Part shown: positions 1-9,805 of the stretch, one piece after another | Layout: each line of letters begins with the position of its first letter | Position numbering within the stretch: position 1 is the first letter of the stretch | NCBI GenBank assembly: GCA_002457555.1 | Contig: NTJQ01000001.1 | Location: forward strand, 1-64,000 | Source of the DNA: Marine Group II euryarchaeote MED-G37 | Lineage (GTDB): Archaea; Thermoplasmatota; Poseidoniia; Poseidoniales; Thalassarchaeaceae | Direction of reading: 5' to 3' | Length of the DNA: 64,000 nucleotides | Notes under the pieces: generated by a model | Seen by the model: only the letters and a program-made list of their open reading frames with translations | What the model was told of the DNA's origin: nothing | The model's database searches: none | Made by a program: the position numbers and the translations under genes

Positions 1-489
1 AAGTGGCGCGGTAAAACAATTTTTGACATTCTCGAAATGCCCGTAGAAGAAGCATCAAAATTCTTTGCGAATCAAAAGAAAATTCACAGGATACTTTCGA
101 CTCTTGAGGATGTAGGTCTGGGTTACATACGTCTCGGACAACCAGCAACTACTCTATCTGGCGGTGAAGCCCAGAGAGTGAAACTTGCAACAGAACTTCA
201 TCGTCCAGCAAGAAAACATACAGTGTATATTCTTGATGAGCCTACAACAGGTTTGGCTATGTCAGACGTTCATCAATTAATCGAAGTACTCCTAAGATTA
301 CGAAGGAATGGACACACTGTTATCGTAATCGAGCACCATCTAGATGTCGTAAAGTGCGCAGACTGGGTGCTTGATCTCGGCCCTGAAGGCGGAGAGCATG
401 GCGGCGACATTGTCGCAGAGGGCACTCCCAAGGAAGTCGCAAGCAACAAGCACAGTTACACCGGTAAGCATCTGAAACCACTACTCTAG
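1..489 (+). CDS. uvrA: UvrA excinuclease subunit, C-terminal part
   Basis: The reading frame is open from the first base, so only the C-terminal ~162 residues are present. UvrA is the ABC-type ATPase that finds bulky DNA lesions for UvrB and UvrC in nucleotide excision repair. Visible are the ABC signature ([12 protein letters not shown]), the Walker B segment ([10 protein letters not shown]) and the switch histidine region ([22 protein letters not shown]), in the order typical of the second nucleotide-binding domain. The gene ends TAG directly against the stop of the opposite-strand amidohydrolase, with no spacer. UvrABC in archaea is generally regarded as acquired from bacteria. Confidence 0.96.
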   Translation, partial: KWRGKTIFDILEMPVEEASKFFANQKKIHRILSTLEDVGLGYIRLGQPATTLSGGEAQRVKLATELHRPARKHTVYILDEPTTGLAMSDVHQLIEVLLRLRRNGHTVIVIEHHLDVVKCADWVLDLGPEGGEHGGDIVAEGTPKEVASNKHSYTGKHLKPLL

Positions 490-1665
490 TCATTCGTTTA
501 ACGACTCTAGAGCAAATGAGACGTGTAGCGCAGTTCCAAGCGGTAAAGCATCTTCATCTACCTTGAATTGGGGTGTGTGCACATTGTGTATGCAACCCTT
601 GTCGGGGTTATTCACCCCAAGCACCACAAAGCAACCATTAGTTTTCTGAGTATAGAACGCAAAGTCCTCACCACCCATGACCGGAGGTAATTCGTTCACA
701 TTTTCCGCTCCAATCAGCGTTTTCGCGACCCCCTTGGCAAAATCCCAAGTGGCGGGGTCATTGTATGTTGGAGGGTAATCGTTACCCGGAAATGCAACAT
801 CCACTTCACAACCATTAGCCTGTCCAACCAGATTGCAAATTTCTGAAACTCTTGTTTGCAAACGCCTCAAACCCTCCATTGTCAGTGATCGAACCGTCCC
901 TTTTATTGCAACAGATTCCGGAATGACGTTGTGAGCATCCCCGCCATTCACTGCAGTCACACTTACAACTGCAGATTCCAAGGGGTCAGTTTCTCGAGAA
1001 ACGATGCTTTGGAGTGAATCGATGATTCTAGAAGAGGCGAGCACCGGATCCACGCAAAAGTGAGGAGAAGCAGCGTGACCGCCAACACCTCTGACTTCAA
1101 TATCCATGAAACTGGCAGCGGCCAAAAACGAACCCGCCCTAGAACCGACTTGGCCGGTAGGCATTCTAGGCCAGACATGTAAACCGAAAATACGCTCGAC
1201 TTCAGGATCGTCTAATGCCCCTTCATTGGTCATTTTTTGACCCCCAGCGCCGCCTTCTTCGGCAGGCTGGAAAAGGAACTTCACAGTCCCTTGAATTTCT
1301 TTGTCACTGAGAATTTTTGCTGCGCCTAGCAGCATAGCAGTATGACAGTCATGCCCACAAGCATGCATTTTACCATCTATTTCACTCTTGAAATCAACAT
1401 CTGCGGTTTCATGGATTGGCAGAGCATCCATATCAGCCCTTAACGCAATACAGGGACCTTTTCCGTTACCAATTGAAGCGAGAACACCGGTTTCAGCAAT
1501 AGGAAACTCGTAGCCAATTCCTAACTCATCCAATTTTTCTCGAACCAAGGCGTTGGTACGATGCTCCTCATACATTAACTCCGGAAATCTATGCAACTCC
1601 CTTCTTATGCCTATAATCCAGTCTTTTATGCTCTCCGACTCGTTCATAATCGCTGCCAATTCCAT
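490..1665 (-). CDS. M20 family amidohydrolase / carboxypeptidase
   Basis: This 391-residue protein matches the usual length of the M20D group (hippurate hydrolase, IAA-amino acid hydrolase, N-acyl amino acid amidohydrolase). These are cytoplasmic di-metal enzymes cutting an acyl or peptidyl group from an amino acid. Metal-ligand motifs are visible: ALRADMDALP, ACGHDCHTAMLLG, PAEEGGAGG, a histidine in GLHVWP, and GGEDFAFY near the C terminus. The lid domain carries GGHAASPHF. An alternative start lies six codons in (MNESES). The substrate cannot be read from sequence. It ends tail to tail with uvrA. Confidence 0.9.
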   Translation of the reverse strand: MELAAIMNESESIKDWIIGIRRELHRFPELMYEEHRTNALVREKLDELGIGYEFPIAETGVLASIGNGKGPCIALRADMDALPIHETADVDFKSEIDGKMHACGHDCHTAMLLGAAKILSDKEIQGTVKFLFQPAEEGGAGGQKMTNEGALDDPEVERIFGLHVWPRMPTGQVGSRAGSFLAAASFMDIEVRGVGGHAASPHFCVDPVLASSRIIDSLQSIVSRETDPLESAVVSVTAVNGGDAHNVIPESVAIKGTVRSLTMEGLRRLQTRVSEICNLVGQANGCEVDVAFPGNDYPPTYNDPATWDFAKGVAKTLIGAENVNELPPVMGGEDFAFYTQKTNGCFVVLGVNNPDKGCIHNVHTPQFKVDEDALPLGTALHVSFALESLNE

Positions 1666-1763
1666 GAACTGAGGTCACGGAAGTTTGCTAAAAAGCCTAC
1701 ACACGACAAAACAGCCCAATTTCCGGCATTGACCTTTTGAAGGACCAAACATTCGCGATTAAT

Positions 1764-2528
1764 ATGATGCGTTCTGGCAATCCAGCATTGAGTGATGAAA
1801 CATTTTCTTCATCTAGTTACCAAGACAAACCTTGGTGGGATGGTTTTGACATAGCTGATGAATCAACCACCATGTCCATTGAAGGAACGGCGGAAAAAAC
1901 AGGCATTTTACTTACAATTACGATTCTAACCGCTCTGTTTACGGCCTTTTCGATGCCAGAATCTGCTCCTTTGATGATGTTAGGGTTCCTTGGTGGATTT
2001 ATTACAGCAATGATTGTTATTTTCAGCCGTTCAACAAATCCTGTCCTCATATGCCTTTATGCTGCGTTTGAAGGCATGGGTTTAGGGGGTTTAACTTGGT
2101 TTTACGAGTCAATTCCAGGATTGGAAGGAATCGGAATCGTTGCAGCGTTTATCACATTCGCGATCCTTGGAGCAATGCTAACAATATACAGAATGGGATT
2201 AATTCATTGGGACGAAAACACTCGTATTGCAATTACTTCGGCGGTGCTTGGAATATTCGTAATATACATAGTATCAATCATCGCCTCATTTGTAGGGTAT
2301 TCATTACCCATAATGGAGCCGGGACCATGGGGTATTGCATTCAGTTTATTCGTGGTAGGCATCGCCTCTTTCTGCCTCGCCGCGGATTTTGATTTCATCG
2401 AGAGAGGTGTGCTTTCCGGCTCTCCAAAAGAACTTGAATGGCGAGCTGCGTTTGGCTTGATGGTAACTCTAATTTGGCTATATGTTGAGATACTACGCCT
2501 ACTGGCAATAATTGCAGCTAGTAGGTAG
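1764..2528 (+). CDS. Bax inhibitor-1/YccA-like membrane protein
   Basis: About 254 residues. The N terminus (MMRSGNPALSDETF) is the hallmark opening of the bacterial and archaeal Bax1-I-like family, so I start at this ATG rather than at the upstream in-frame TTG at 1737. A short soluble head is followed by about seven hydrophobic segments, consistent with a seven-helix membrane protein. Relatives in bacteria and eukaryotes are proposed pH-sensitive calcium leak channels, but function in archaea is not established. A LysE exporter gene begins 2 bases after the stop, suggesting co-transcription. Confidence 0.85.
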   Translation: MMRSGNPALSDETFSSSSYQDKPWWDGFDIADESTTMSIEGTAEKTGILLTITILTALFTAFSMPESAPLMMLGFLGGFITAMIVIFSRSTNPVLICLYAAFEGMGLGGLTWFYESIPGLEGIGIVAAFITFAILGAMLTIYRMGLIHWDENTRIAITSAVLGIFVIYIVSIIASFVGYSLPIMEPGPWGIAFSLFVVGIASFCLAADFDFIERGVLSGSPKELEWRAAFGLMVTLIWLYVEILRLLAIIAASR

Positions 2529-2530
2529 CG

Positions 2531-3184
2531 GTGAGTTTCTTGGAAACGGATCTAATTCTAGGTTTGGCAATTGCTGGTGCCACTTTAGGGATAGTAGAGG
2601 GCATCAAACCAGGACCACTCCTAACAATGGTGATCCGTGAAACCCTTTCTGGAGGACTTCGAGCGGGTTTGTGGACTGCAGCCGCCCCTATTTTCACGGA
2701 TGGGCCATTAGTAATCTTCAGCCTTTTTGCTGCTGCTTGGATAGCAACAAATCCCTCGGTTTTACTGGCGATTACACTGGCAGGAGCGATATTTCTCGCT
2801 CAAATGGGGTACGAATGCTTCGGTTTAGATCCGCCCAATATGGATGAAGACGCCCCCCCTCCAACAGGCTCATTTCTCAGAGGCGTAATCACGAATTTAT
2901 TGAACCCAAATGTGTATGTTTTCTGGTTTCTAATCGGAGGCCCATTGATGGCCTCAGCAGCTGATGAAGAGATTCTAGCTCCAATAGCCTATGCGATAAC
3001 ATTCCTAGTGACAATAATGCTGACAAAAGCAACAATCGCCTATGCTATTCATCGAGCAAGCGGAAATATATCAGCAACCGTTTATCGAAGATTGCTAGCC
3101 ATTTGTGGCTTGGTGATGATAGGATTCTCACTCTATTACGCGATGGAAGGGTATGGGCTTCTACAAGAAATGGGAATCCTCTGA
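2531..3184 (+). CDS. LysE/RhtB family amino-acid exporter
   Basis: A 217-residue, GTG-started protein with about six hydrophobic helices. The N-terminal pattern EGIKPGPLLTMVIRETL, with glycine-proline in the first helix and a following GLRAGLWTAAAPIFTDGP, is typical of LysE-type translocators. These export basic or neutral amino acids by proton antiport. It starts 2 bases after the Bax1-I-like gene and is probably translated from the same message. It ends 4 bases from the stop of a convergent lipoprotein gene. A second LysE-family gene lies at 13653-14258. Confidence 0.85.
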   Translation: MSFLETDLILGLAIAGATLGIVEGIKPGPLLTMVIRETLSGGLRAGLWTAAAPIFTDGPLVIFSLFAAAWIATNPSVLLAITLAGAIFLAQMGYECFGLDPPNMDEDAPPPTGSFLRGVITNLLNPNVYVFWFLIGGPLMASAADEEILAPIAYAITFLVTIMLTKATIAYAIHRASGNISATVYRRLLAICGLVMIGFSLYYAMEGYGLLQEMGIL

Positions 3185-3188
3185 ACGA

Positions 3189-4679
3189 CTAACCGGTGGA
3201 GTTTCCACCAGTAGGATTGCTAAGCAGCGTAGTAGGTCCGCCCATTGGCATCTCAGCGAGTGGTGCGAGTGGCCCACGGAGACTCGGGCCGATTGTGATT
3301 GTACCAAATATCCCCTCATCGACGATATTGTGCGAAAGCCCGAACCAAGGCCTTCCATGTTGATCGACTAGAATATCGATGAAATCTCCGAAGCCACCAC
3401 ATCGGTTGTAACCACAGTCCGCGGAGATATCCAACGGATCTCCAAATTCATTCACTTGAACTGTGGTAATTAGTGGATTATCCGAGAAAGCATCGGTAAT
3501 TATCGAAATATAACCATTCCAAGTATCGTTACCCGAGTCACCGAGATAAGCCAAGGCAACCCTACCTTCTCCACCAGCAGCAATTGCCGGGAAACCGGTG
3601 CCCTCTAGCCTAGTTGGCGGGGCTATCATTAGAGGCTCAGACCAAGTGTCGCCTTCGTCTCTTGAGTAGGAATAGTAGGGCATATTATCGAACCCCATCC
3701 ACATTGCATGGAGATTATTTTCCTCATCAGGATGAACCTGTGCTTCTTCAAAATTCCAAGTATCGGCCGTACCAGTCGTCTCTGTGGGGAGAGGGTGCTC
3801 AGTCCAAGTTAAACCTCCATCTGTAGTTCGATAAATCGAATACCCTTCTCCATTACACCCAGGATTTCCACGATACAAATTCCCATCGTTTGCACCAATC
3901 ATATGACCAGTCAAGCCTCCACTATTGCAGCTTAGAGGAGAACCCGGGACCTGCTGTGTCCATGTTAAACCACCATCAAAACTCGACGAGCAAAGAGGCG
4001 ATTGCCAATTTCCATTGATACAGAAGACCCAAGTCGTTGGATGTAGTGCTGCAGGATACGGCGAAGAAGCAATTGTCTGATGGTCTTGGATCGATGTTCC
4101 AGTAGCCACGGTCGGCGGACTCCAACTCTGTCCTTCGTTATCTGACCATTCAACAGTCATCCCCAATAAAGCGTGCATATCGAATTTCATAATTCGATCA
4201 GTCCAAGGATCAACGTAGACATAAGGATCATTTGAATTTGCGACCGGAATAGTGGGGGGGTCGTAAACATCAACGCAACTATACTCAACAGAACCAATCA
4301 TTCCGATTAAACTAGAGCATTGGACAATAGCCGTAGAACCAGAATCTCCATTACCCCAACTTGTGATGTAGAGATTATCTTCGGACGTTATTCCAATCGT
4401 TGGCTCAAAGGTAGACATTCCTATTCCGTAGTAACTTCCTGTGGTGCACAGAGGGATATTATCACCGACCAAAGCATCACTTCCGTTGAAGATGCTTGAG
4501 GAATTTACAGCGTCGGTGCCATTAGCAAAATGATACCAAACATTTCGGGCAATCCCGTCCGGGCAAAGAGTATCAAACACACTATCTGGCTCCTCAGGAG
4601 CCGCATCATCTCCTCCAAAGCAGCCCGAAAGAATCGATGCGAGCAACAACATAACCAAGGCTACTGCTATGGTTCGCAT
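3189..4679 (-). CDS. Secreted lipoprotein with Asp-box (BNR) repeats
   Basis: A protein of ~496 residues if started at the methionine before the signal peptide (MRTIAVALVMLLL). An upstream start at 4721 would put 14 extra residues before the signal and overlap the divergent gene's upstream region. A lipobox (LASILSGC) predicts lipidation and anchoring on the outer face. Four Asp-box motifs follow (SDNEGQSW, SFDGGLTW, TTDGGLTW, SRDEGDTW), the hallmark of sialidase-like beta-propellers. I see no clear arginine triad or other sialidase active site, so glycosidase activity is unproven; a binding propeller is equally possible. Cysteines are frequent, as expected outside the cell. Confidence 0.85.
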   Translation of the reverse strand: MRTIAVALVMLLLASILSGCFGGDDAAPEEPDSVFDTLCPDGIARNVWYHFANGTDAVNSSSIFNGSDALVGDNIPLCTTGSYYGIGMSTFEPTIGITSEDNLYITSWGNGDSGSTAIVQCSSLIGMIGSVEYSCVDVYDPPTIPVANSNDPYVYVDPWTDRIMKFDMHALLGMTVEWSDNEGQSWSPPTVATGTSIQDHQTIASSPYPAALHPTTWVFCINGNWQSPLCSSSFDGGLTWTQQVPGSPLSCNSGGLTGHMIGANDGNLYRGNPGCNGEGYSIYRTTDGGLTWTEHPLPTETTGTADTWNFEEAQVHPDEENNLHAMWMGFDNMPYYSYSRDEGDTWSEPLMIAPPTRLEGTGFPAIAAGGEGRVALAYLGDSGNDTWNGYISIITDAFSDNPLITTVQVNEFGDPLDISADCGYNRCGGFGDFIDILVDQHGRPWFGLSHNIVDEGIFGTITIGPSLRGPLAPLAEMPMGGPTTLLSNPTGGNSTG

Positions 4680-4777
4680 GGTATGTGGTAATCTAATCCA
4701 TACTTGATTTGAACGGTGCATATGTTCGCGGTCGAATTGGGGGTTTGTTGAAATCCAATCACCCTCCCGATAGAAAT

Positions 4778-7231
4778 ATGCGATTCAATGCACTGTTCAT
4801 GGTGGTGCTCATTGCATCAATGTCAGGCTCAATAGCCTACACCAGCAATAACACACACCCTGATATGTCCAAAATGAGCAATGAATTGATTTCAAAATTA
4901 GATTCCTCAGAAGAAATAGAAGTGATAATCCAGTTTACTGGAAAGCAGGATAGTACTGTTTGGAGATCGCTAGAATCTATGGGAATAGAAATGATTTCAG
5001 AAATGTCTGTCCTTAACGGCGGCCTTATTGTAGGAACGGCCACAGAAATATCTCGACTATCCACATTCTCAATAGTAGAACACATGGAGCTCAACGTCCC
5101 GATAGAACACTTCTATCTCCCAGGAGATCAGAATAATACAGAGTCAATGATGCATGAAACTGTAAGGTGGGTAAATGCTAGTCTGGCGTGGCATCGCGCC
5201 ATTATTGGAACCGACGGGGTTCTCAAAACCGAACCGGATCTTTCCTTGAAAGAGTATGACGGTGAAGGCGCAACAGCTGTCGATCTTGATACAGGAATTG
5301 ACGGAGAACATCCCGATTTTGATTGTGGAGAACCATGGACGGGAGAGAAATTAATCTGGTCCGCAAAATGGACAGGGCTGGCTTGGGTAGACGCCCCAAA
5401 TTGCAACTCAGACACATCCAGCGGACACGGGACTCACGTTGGAGGTACAATAGCAGGAAATGGCGACGCCTCGGGAGGCAGAAGGCTAGGAACCGCAAAA
5501 GGTGCCACAATTGTTGCCCTCGGGACGGGAGATGGTGCATCTATCTTCGCAGCGGTAGAAGGCCTAGAATGGACCTACCAACATAGCAGACCAGGGTTGA
5601 ACGAATACAACATCCGAGTCGTATCTAATTCATGGGGCACCAACGGTGATTACAACCCTTCCAATACTGTTACAATCCTGACAGATATGCTGACTTATGA
5701 AAACGATGTTGCAGTCATCTTCGCGGCTTCAAATAGCGGAGGGAGTGGGGACGAATCGGAAAGCGATCTGAGGACGAACGTATACGCAAATACACCCTCT
5801 GCAATATCCGTAGCCGCGCTCACACACGACGGCAATTCTGTGACTTCCTTCTCGAGCAGAGGTTGGAAAACCCAACAACACACTTGGCCGGATATAGGAG
5901 CCCCGGGAAGAGATATTTGGGCCACTGCCCCTAGGGCAACAGCCATCGACGCGTCTACACGGACCCAAGGTGACCTATACTACATGGCGATCTCCGGCAC
6001 TAGTATGGCTACCCCCCACATTGGAGGTATTGCTACTCTTCTACTAGCAGCCGCCCCTTCATTGGGAACTGCTGACTATCAAATGGAAGATCACGACGAA
6101 GGCACTAGCTTGTATTTCGATGAGCCTGCTAAAGGCCTACAATTCGAAGACTGGGAAATTAGGAACGAGTCTAGAGTTCACGAAATCGAACTGATTTTGG
6201 AACTTACATCGCACTACAACATACTAAGGAATTCGTGTGAGGAAGGAAACGATGACGATACTTGTGACGACATTCCAGAGGATTGCTACATCTCCCAGAA
6301 TACAAACAGATGTCATGATTGGAGGGTCGGGCATGGGCTCGTTGACACAGACAGGGCATTGGCACTTGCCAGAACTCTTCAGGTGATGAGAGACCCGGAT
6401 GAAGATGGATTTCTAGACTACCCAGAAGCAACTGTTTGGGATGCCTATGAACATTATGAAGGCATTATGGATACTAGGGGCTTGAATCTTAGCACAGACC
6501 AACTTAGACATGCTTGGAAAGGAGAATGGAGTCATTTCAATAACGGACCTACGAGCACTTTTGGGACATATGCTACCGACGATCGCCATTATGTTTGGGT
6601 CCCTAACGGGACATACGAGATGCAAGTTGCATTCAGCTCCCTCGATTGGGACACTGATACAGCACAAATAGCCCAAATCAGACCAAACGTAGACCTTGGT
6701 TCCGATGGAAATGATGATGCCCAAGGCCAAGGTACAATAGTTGGAGACACCATTTACATTGTGTTGGACATACAACCCGAGCATTGGAATGCTTGGACAG
6801 AATTCGATGTTACAGGCACTGCAATATCTCTGCCAATTACAGGGGTTTTAACCGGTTCAGAATTTATGGAACCAAGGGTCCCGTACACTTTTGACGTTCT
6901 ATTAACACTTGACGTTAGCGAAGAAATAACATTCGAAGTTCCGTTGAGATTCGACGGCTATTCAGATTTGGACCCCGCACCACCCTCAGACTTCTTCGAT
7001 GAGGAATCCTCATTTGATTTGGTTATGGTAAGGCCAGTTTATGATGAAAGTAAGATACCACGATTTAACAGTGAAATGCCAGTAACATCGGAAGAATCAT
7101 CCTTGTCAATTCTTCTCGTCGGATTATCATTTTCCTCTATTTTGATTGCAGTCATAGCAACAACCCTGTGGCTTCGGAATAAATCGGAAGATGTTTTTGA
7201 AGCAGAACTTGAAGAAGAACCAAGGGATTAA
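4778..7231 (+). CDS. Membrane-anchored subtilisin-like serine protease (S8)
   Basis: About 817 residues counting from the ATG before a clear signal peptide (MRFNALFMVVLIASMSGSIA). An N-terminal propeptide-like region is followed by the subtilase domain with the full catalytic set: Asp171 in VDLDTGIDG, His217 in SGHGTHVGG, oxyanion Asn319 in AASNSGG and Ser409 in GTSMATPHIGG. An acidic, cysteine-containing stretch (about residues 480-520) resembles a calcium-binding loop. A beta-rich domain follows, then a C-terminal transmembrane helix (about residues 780-800) and an acidic tail. It probably degrades external protein while tethered to the cell. Its stop interlocks with that of the convergent SDR gene (TTAA, 7228-7231). 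Confidence 0.95.
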   Translation: MRFNALFMVVLIASMSGSIAYTSNNTHPDMSKMSNELISKLDSSEEIEVIIQFTGKQDSTVWRSLESMGIEMISEMSVLNGGLIVGTATEISRLSTFSIVEHMELNVPIEHFYLPGDQNNTESMMHETVRWVNASLAWHRAIIGTDGVLKTEPDLSLKEYDGEGATAVDLDTGIDGEHPDFDCGEPWTGEKLIWSAKWTGLAWVDAPNCNSDTSSGHGTHVGGTIAGNGDASGGRRLGTAKGATIVALGTGDGASIFAAVEGLEWTYQHSRPGLNEYNIRVVSNSWGTNGDYNPSNTVTILTDMLTYENDVAVIFAASNSGGSGDESESDLRTNVYANTPSAISVAALTHDGNSVTSFSSRGWKTQQHTWPDIGAPGRDIWATAPRATAIDASTRTQGDLYYMAISGTSMATPHIGGIATLLLAAAPSLGTADYQMEDHDEGTSLYFDEPAKGLQFEDWEIRNESRVHEIELILELTSHYNILRNSCEEGNDDDTCDDIPEDCYISQNTNRCHDWRVGHGLVDTDRALALARTLQVMRDPDEDGFLDYPEATVWDAYEHYEGIMDTRGLNLSTDQLRHAWKGEWSHFNNGPTSTFGTYATDDRHYVWVPNGTYEMQVAFSSLDWDTDTAQIAQIRPNVDLGSDGNDDAQGQGTIVGDTIYIVLDIQPEHWNAWTEFDVTGTAISLPITGVLTGSEFMEPRVPYTFDVLLTLDVSEEITFEVPLRFDGYSDLDPAPPSDFFDEESSFDLVMVRPVYDESKIPRFNSEMPVTSEESSLSILLVGLSFSSILIAVIATTLWLRNKSEDVFEAELEEEPRD

Positions 7232-8250
7232 TCCCAGTTATTCTCAAGGATAGGCGGAGTAGTATCTAGAATGGAATCTAGAGGTTCTCGCCACTCCATT
7301 CGCAATTCCTCCTCAGCCGAACTCGCATCCCAGTAGAGCTTCTTTCGGAGATGCCTTCTAGCCCAAGAAACATCGATTTTTGGATGGAAAAACGAGGCGA
7401 TAATCGCTAACCAGTAAGGGGCCTCCCAAGTAGCCCACTTTCGTTCTGGATGAGCGACTTTCAGGGATTTTGCAATATCGTTCATCATCATATCTCCGGA
7501 AACGGTTAGGTAACGCCCCATGTCTTCTCCTTCGGTCAAAGCCCTCACGTGAGCTTCTGCAACATCCCTAACATCAACGATGTTGATTTGCATTGGGAGA
7601 TTAAGAGGTATTTCCCTCCGAACAATCGCCATTAGAATTGCAAGGGAGCCTCGAAGGTGACGTGGAGACATGGGCGGACCAAACACCATACAGGGATGGA
7701 TAGTAACCAACCGAGGCCGACTTTCTTCATCCATAGAGGAATGCCAATCACGAATTAAGCGCTCAGCGCTAACCTTTGCTAGGCCGTAGGGATTCCCTTC
7801 AAGCGTAGCGTCATCAGCCCAAGTTTCAGTGGTCAGTACAGTTCCGTCTTTCCAATCCATGGGCCGGATCGCTGCGGTAGATGAGGTGTGCACTATTCGC
7901 TTAATTGTCCCCGATTTTTCAACGGCTGAAATTACATTTTGAGTACCAATAACACTTGGGTCAACGATTTTTCTCTGGGGTTCACGAGACCGAACTACCA
8001 CTGTTGCTGCGGTGTGGATTAAGTCACTACATCCTGCAATTGCAGAATTGACGGATTCCATCTTGAATAAGTCCATCTCAACCAATTCCAAACTCCCTCC
8101 TTCTGCAATCTGAAGATTCTGAAGGTGGGCTATCCGTTCTGGGTCAGACAAGTCCCGAACAGTAGCCCTGACCTTCTCACCCCTAGCGAGTAAATTGGCC
8201 ACCACATGGCTACCGATATATCCAGAAGCGCCGGTGACTACAGTTACCAT
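7228..8250 (-). CDS. NAD(P)-dependent epimerase/dehydratase, extended SDR
   Basis: A 340-residue extended short-chain dehydrogenase. The Rossmann motif GASGYIGSHV begins at about residue 7, and the catalytic YxxxK is in NPYGLAKVSAERL. The arrangement TSSTAAI followed by PYGLAK and HPCMVFGPP resembles the dihydroflavonol-4-reductase / 3-beta-HSD-like group, so it may act on a sugar nucleotide, sterol-like or aldehyde substrate. No sugar-pathway neighbours narrow this down. The C-terminal third (positively charged, KIDVSWARRHLRKKLYWD) is also typical of this group. Confidence 0.88.
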   Translation of the reverse strand: MVTVVTGASGYIGSHVVANLLARGEKVRATVRDLSDPERIAHLQNLQIAEGGSLELVEMDLFKMESVNSAIAGCSDLIHTAATVVVRSREPQRKIVDPSVIGTQNVISAVEKSGTIKRIVHTSSTAAIRPMDWKDGTVLTTETWADDATLEGNPYGLAKVSAERLIRDWHSSMDEESRPRLVTIHPCMVFGPPMSPRHLRGSLAILMAIVRREIPLNLPMQINIVDVRDVAEAHVRALTEGEDMGRYLTVSGDMMMNDIAKSLKVAHPERKWATWEAPYWLAIIASFFHPKIDVSWARRHLRKKLYWDASSAEEELRMEWREPLDSILDTTPPILENNWD

Positions 8251-8285
8251 TGAACCGGGATAAGCCCCCTGTCTTCAATACTAAC

Positions 8286-9713
8286 TCAGGCCAAACCATC
8301 AGTTAATTGCTCGAGCAATTCATCCAATTCATCTTCATCAGGCATCAAAGCGGCCGCCTCTTGAGCCGCGAATAATGCCGAGGTAGTTCTCCCCATTTCC
8401 AGATGCGCTCGGGCCAGATTTGCCCAAGCCGCGCCCCTTTCACAATAATTGACAGAATTAATTGCCCCCCGGAACCATTTGATTGCCATCTCGGCCTGCC
8501 CTCTTTGTAGCAAAGCCTCTCCAATCTCATTCCAGGAACCGCCATAATTCGGGTTAGTCTCAATCGCTAAACGCTGCCAAGCCAAACCATCTTCTTCATC
8601 TTCAGAGAAAGTCATTCCAAGATAACAAGCGGCCTCTGGAGAAGGGCTTAGTTGGAACGAGCTACCATGGTGTTCTGCGGCTACGCGAAGAATGCCTAAC
8701 CGTTGCAATACATTACCCATTCTAAACAAATCTTGAGCCAGAACTTCGCGCAGGTCTACCGCAATTCCTTCACTTTCGGTGGTTGCCTCAACCTCACACC
8801 AGACTTCTTCGATCATGTCCAACAAGGCCGCGGGCCCCAATCTATCTCTTGTAGGCTCATCATTGGCATGCAACCAAGCAGCCTTGATTGAAGTGGTCCG
8901 CGACTCCTCTTGACCCGACATTTCGATTAATGGCGCTAAATCGCAAAGATACTGAGCGACCTCATCTTGAATCATATCTACATTCCATATAGCCAACCAT
9001 TGAGCTTGAAATTCTCCTTCGGCCTGCCGTGTTATTGTCTGTAAAACAGTACCCGTGCTTTCTCCGATAGCCGCTACAGCAACACCATCGGAAGAAAGGC
9101 GCATCAATAAGCCAACAGGAGCTCTCGGCAATCCTCCTGTGACCAATATCTTACCCCACCCCTCTTCTGGAGTTTCTTTGTAAAGGTCTTCAGCACCACA
9201 CCATTCAATCCGACAACCACAGGCATCGGCGACGATATCAAGACGTAAGTCAGACCACCGTCTTTGCAATTCTGCTCGTCGACTATCATCAACTTCTACG
9301 ATTCTCAATCTTGATACTCCCAATTGCATCAAAATCTCGGTCCACCAATTTCCGCGCGGAGCGACCAACATCACTGAGTCCCCACGCTCAATCTCTAGCA
9401 TCTGAATAACTTGTGCAGTTTCATAAATTCCAGGAAGTAGTGAGTTAGGCGCATCTCCATCAGACCACCAAGGCATGCGTAAAGCACTCCCTTCGATGTT
9501 ATCGCCATCATATCCTATTGGCAATGGTAGCGCGTGTACTCCACGCGGTGAGCGTAAGAGCACATCACGCAACTCATCATCTTCTATCGCCCCCATGAGA
9601 ACTAGACGTTCAACAGCCTCAGCATGAGGTGCTAAACTAGGCCATGTTCTAACAAGTGGAAGCGCATTCAAATCGCAGTCCGAACCGTCCTGGACACTCC
9701 AATCCCTCTCCAC
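8286..9713 (-). CDS. Degenerate isoaspartyl methyltransferase-like domain fused to TPRs
   Basis: 475 residues in two parts. Residues ~30-230 follow the protein-L-isoaspartate O-methyltransferase layout: an N-terminal helix with ALPLPIGYDGDNIEG, a motif I position (SVMLVAPRGNWWTEILMQLG), an acidic end of strand 2 (RIVEVDDSRR) and the later strand (ILVTGGLPRAP). The glycine-rich SAM loop of PCMT (GxGxG) is replaced by APRGNWW, so SAM binding is doubtful. Residues ~340-470 contain about three TPR-like helical pairs (GGSWNEIGEALLQRGQAEMA and following). The fusion suggests a scaffold derived from a repair enzyme. Homology is my reading of motif order, not a search. Confidence 0.6.
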   Translation of the reverse strand: MERDWSVQDGSDCDLNALPLVRTWPSLAPHAEAVERLVLMGAIEDDELRDVLLRSPRGVHALPLPIGYDGDNIEGSALRMPWWSDGDAPNSLLPGIYETAQVIQMLEIERGDSVMLVAPRGNWWTEILMQLGVSRLRIVEVDDSRRAELQRRWSDLRLDIVADACGCRIEWCGAEDLYKETPEEGWGKILVTGGLPRAPVGLLMRLSSDGVAVAAIGESTGTVLQTITRQAEGEFQAQWLAIWNVDMIQDEVAQYLCDLAPLIEMSGQEESRTTSIKAAWLHANDEPTRDRLGPAALLDMIEEVWCEVEATTESEGIAVDLREVLAQDLFRMGNVLQRLGILRVAAEHHGSSFQLSPSPEAACYLGMTFSEDEEDGLAWQRLAIETNPNYGGSWNEIGEALLQRGQAEMAIKWFRGAINSVNYCERGAAWANLARAHLEMGRTTSALFAAQEAAALMPDEDELDELLEQLTDGLA

Positions 9714-9805
9714 GCTATGTAGTTCTGCAACTTACTCTATTGAAACTCACGCCTCAACGATACTCAATAGCATCATTTTTCACCCTTTTGAGATTGCGGA
9801 TTAAA

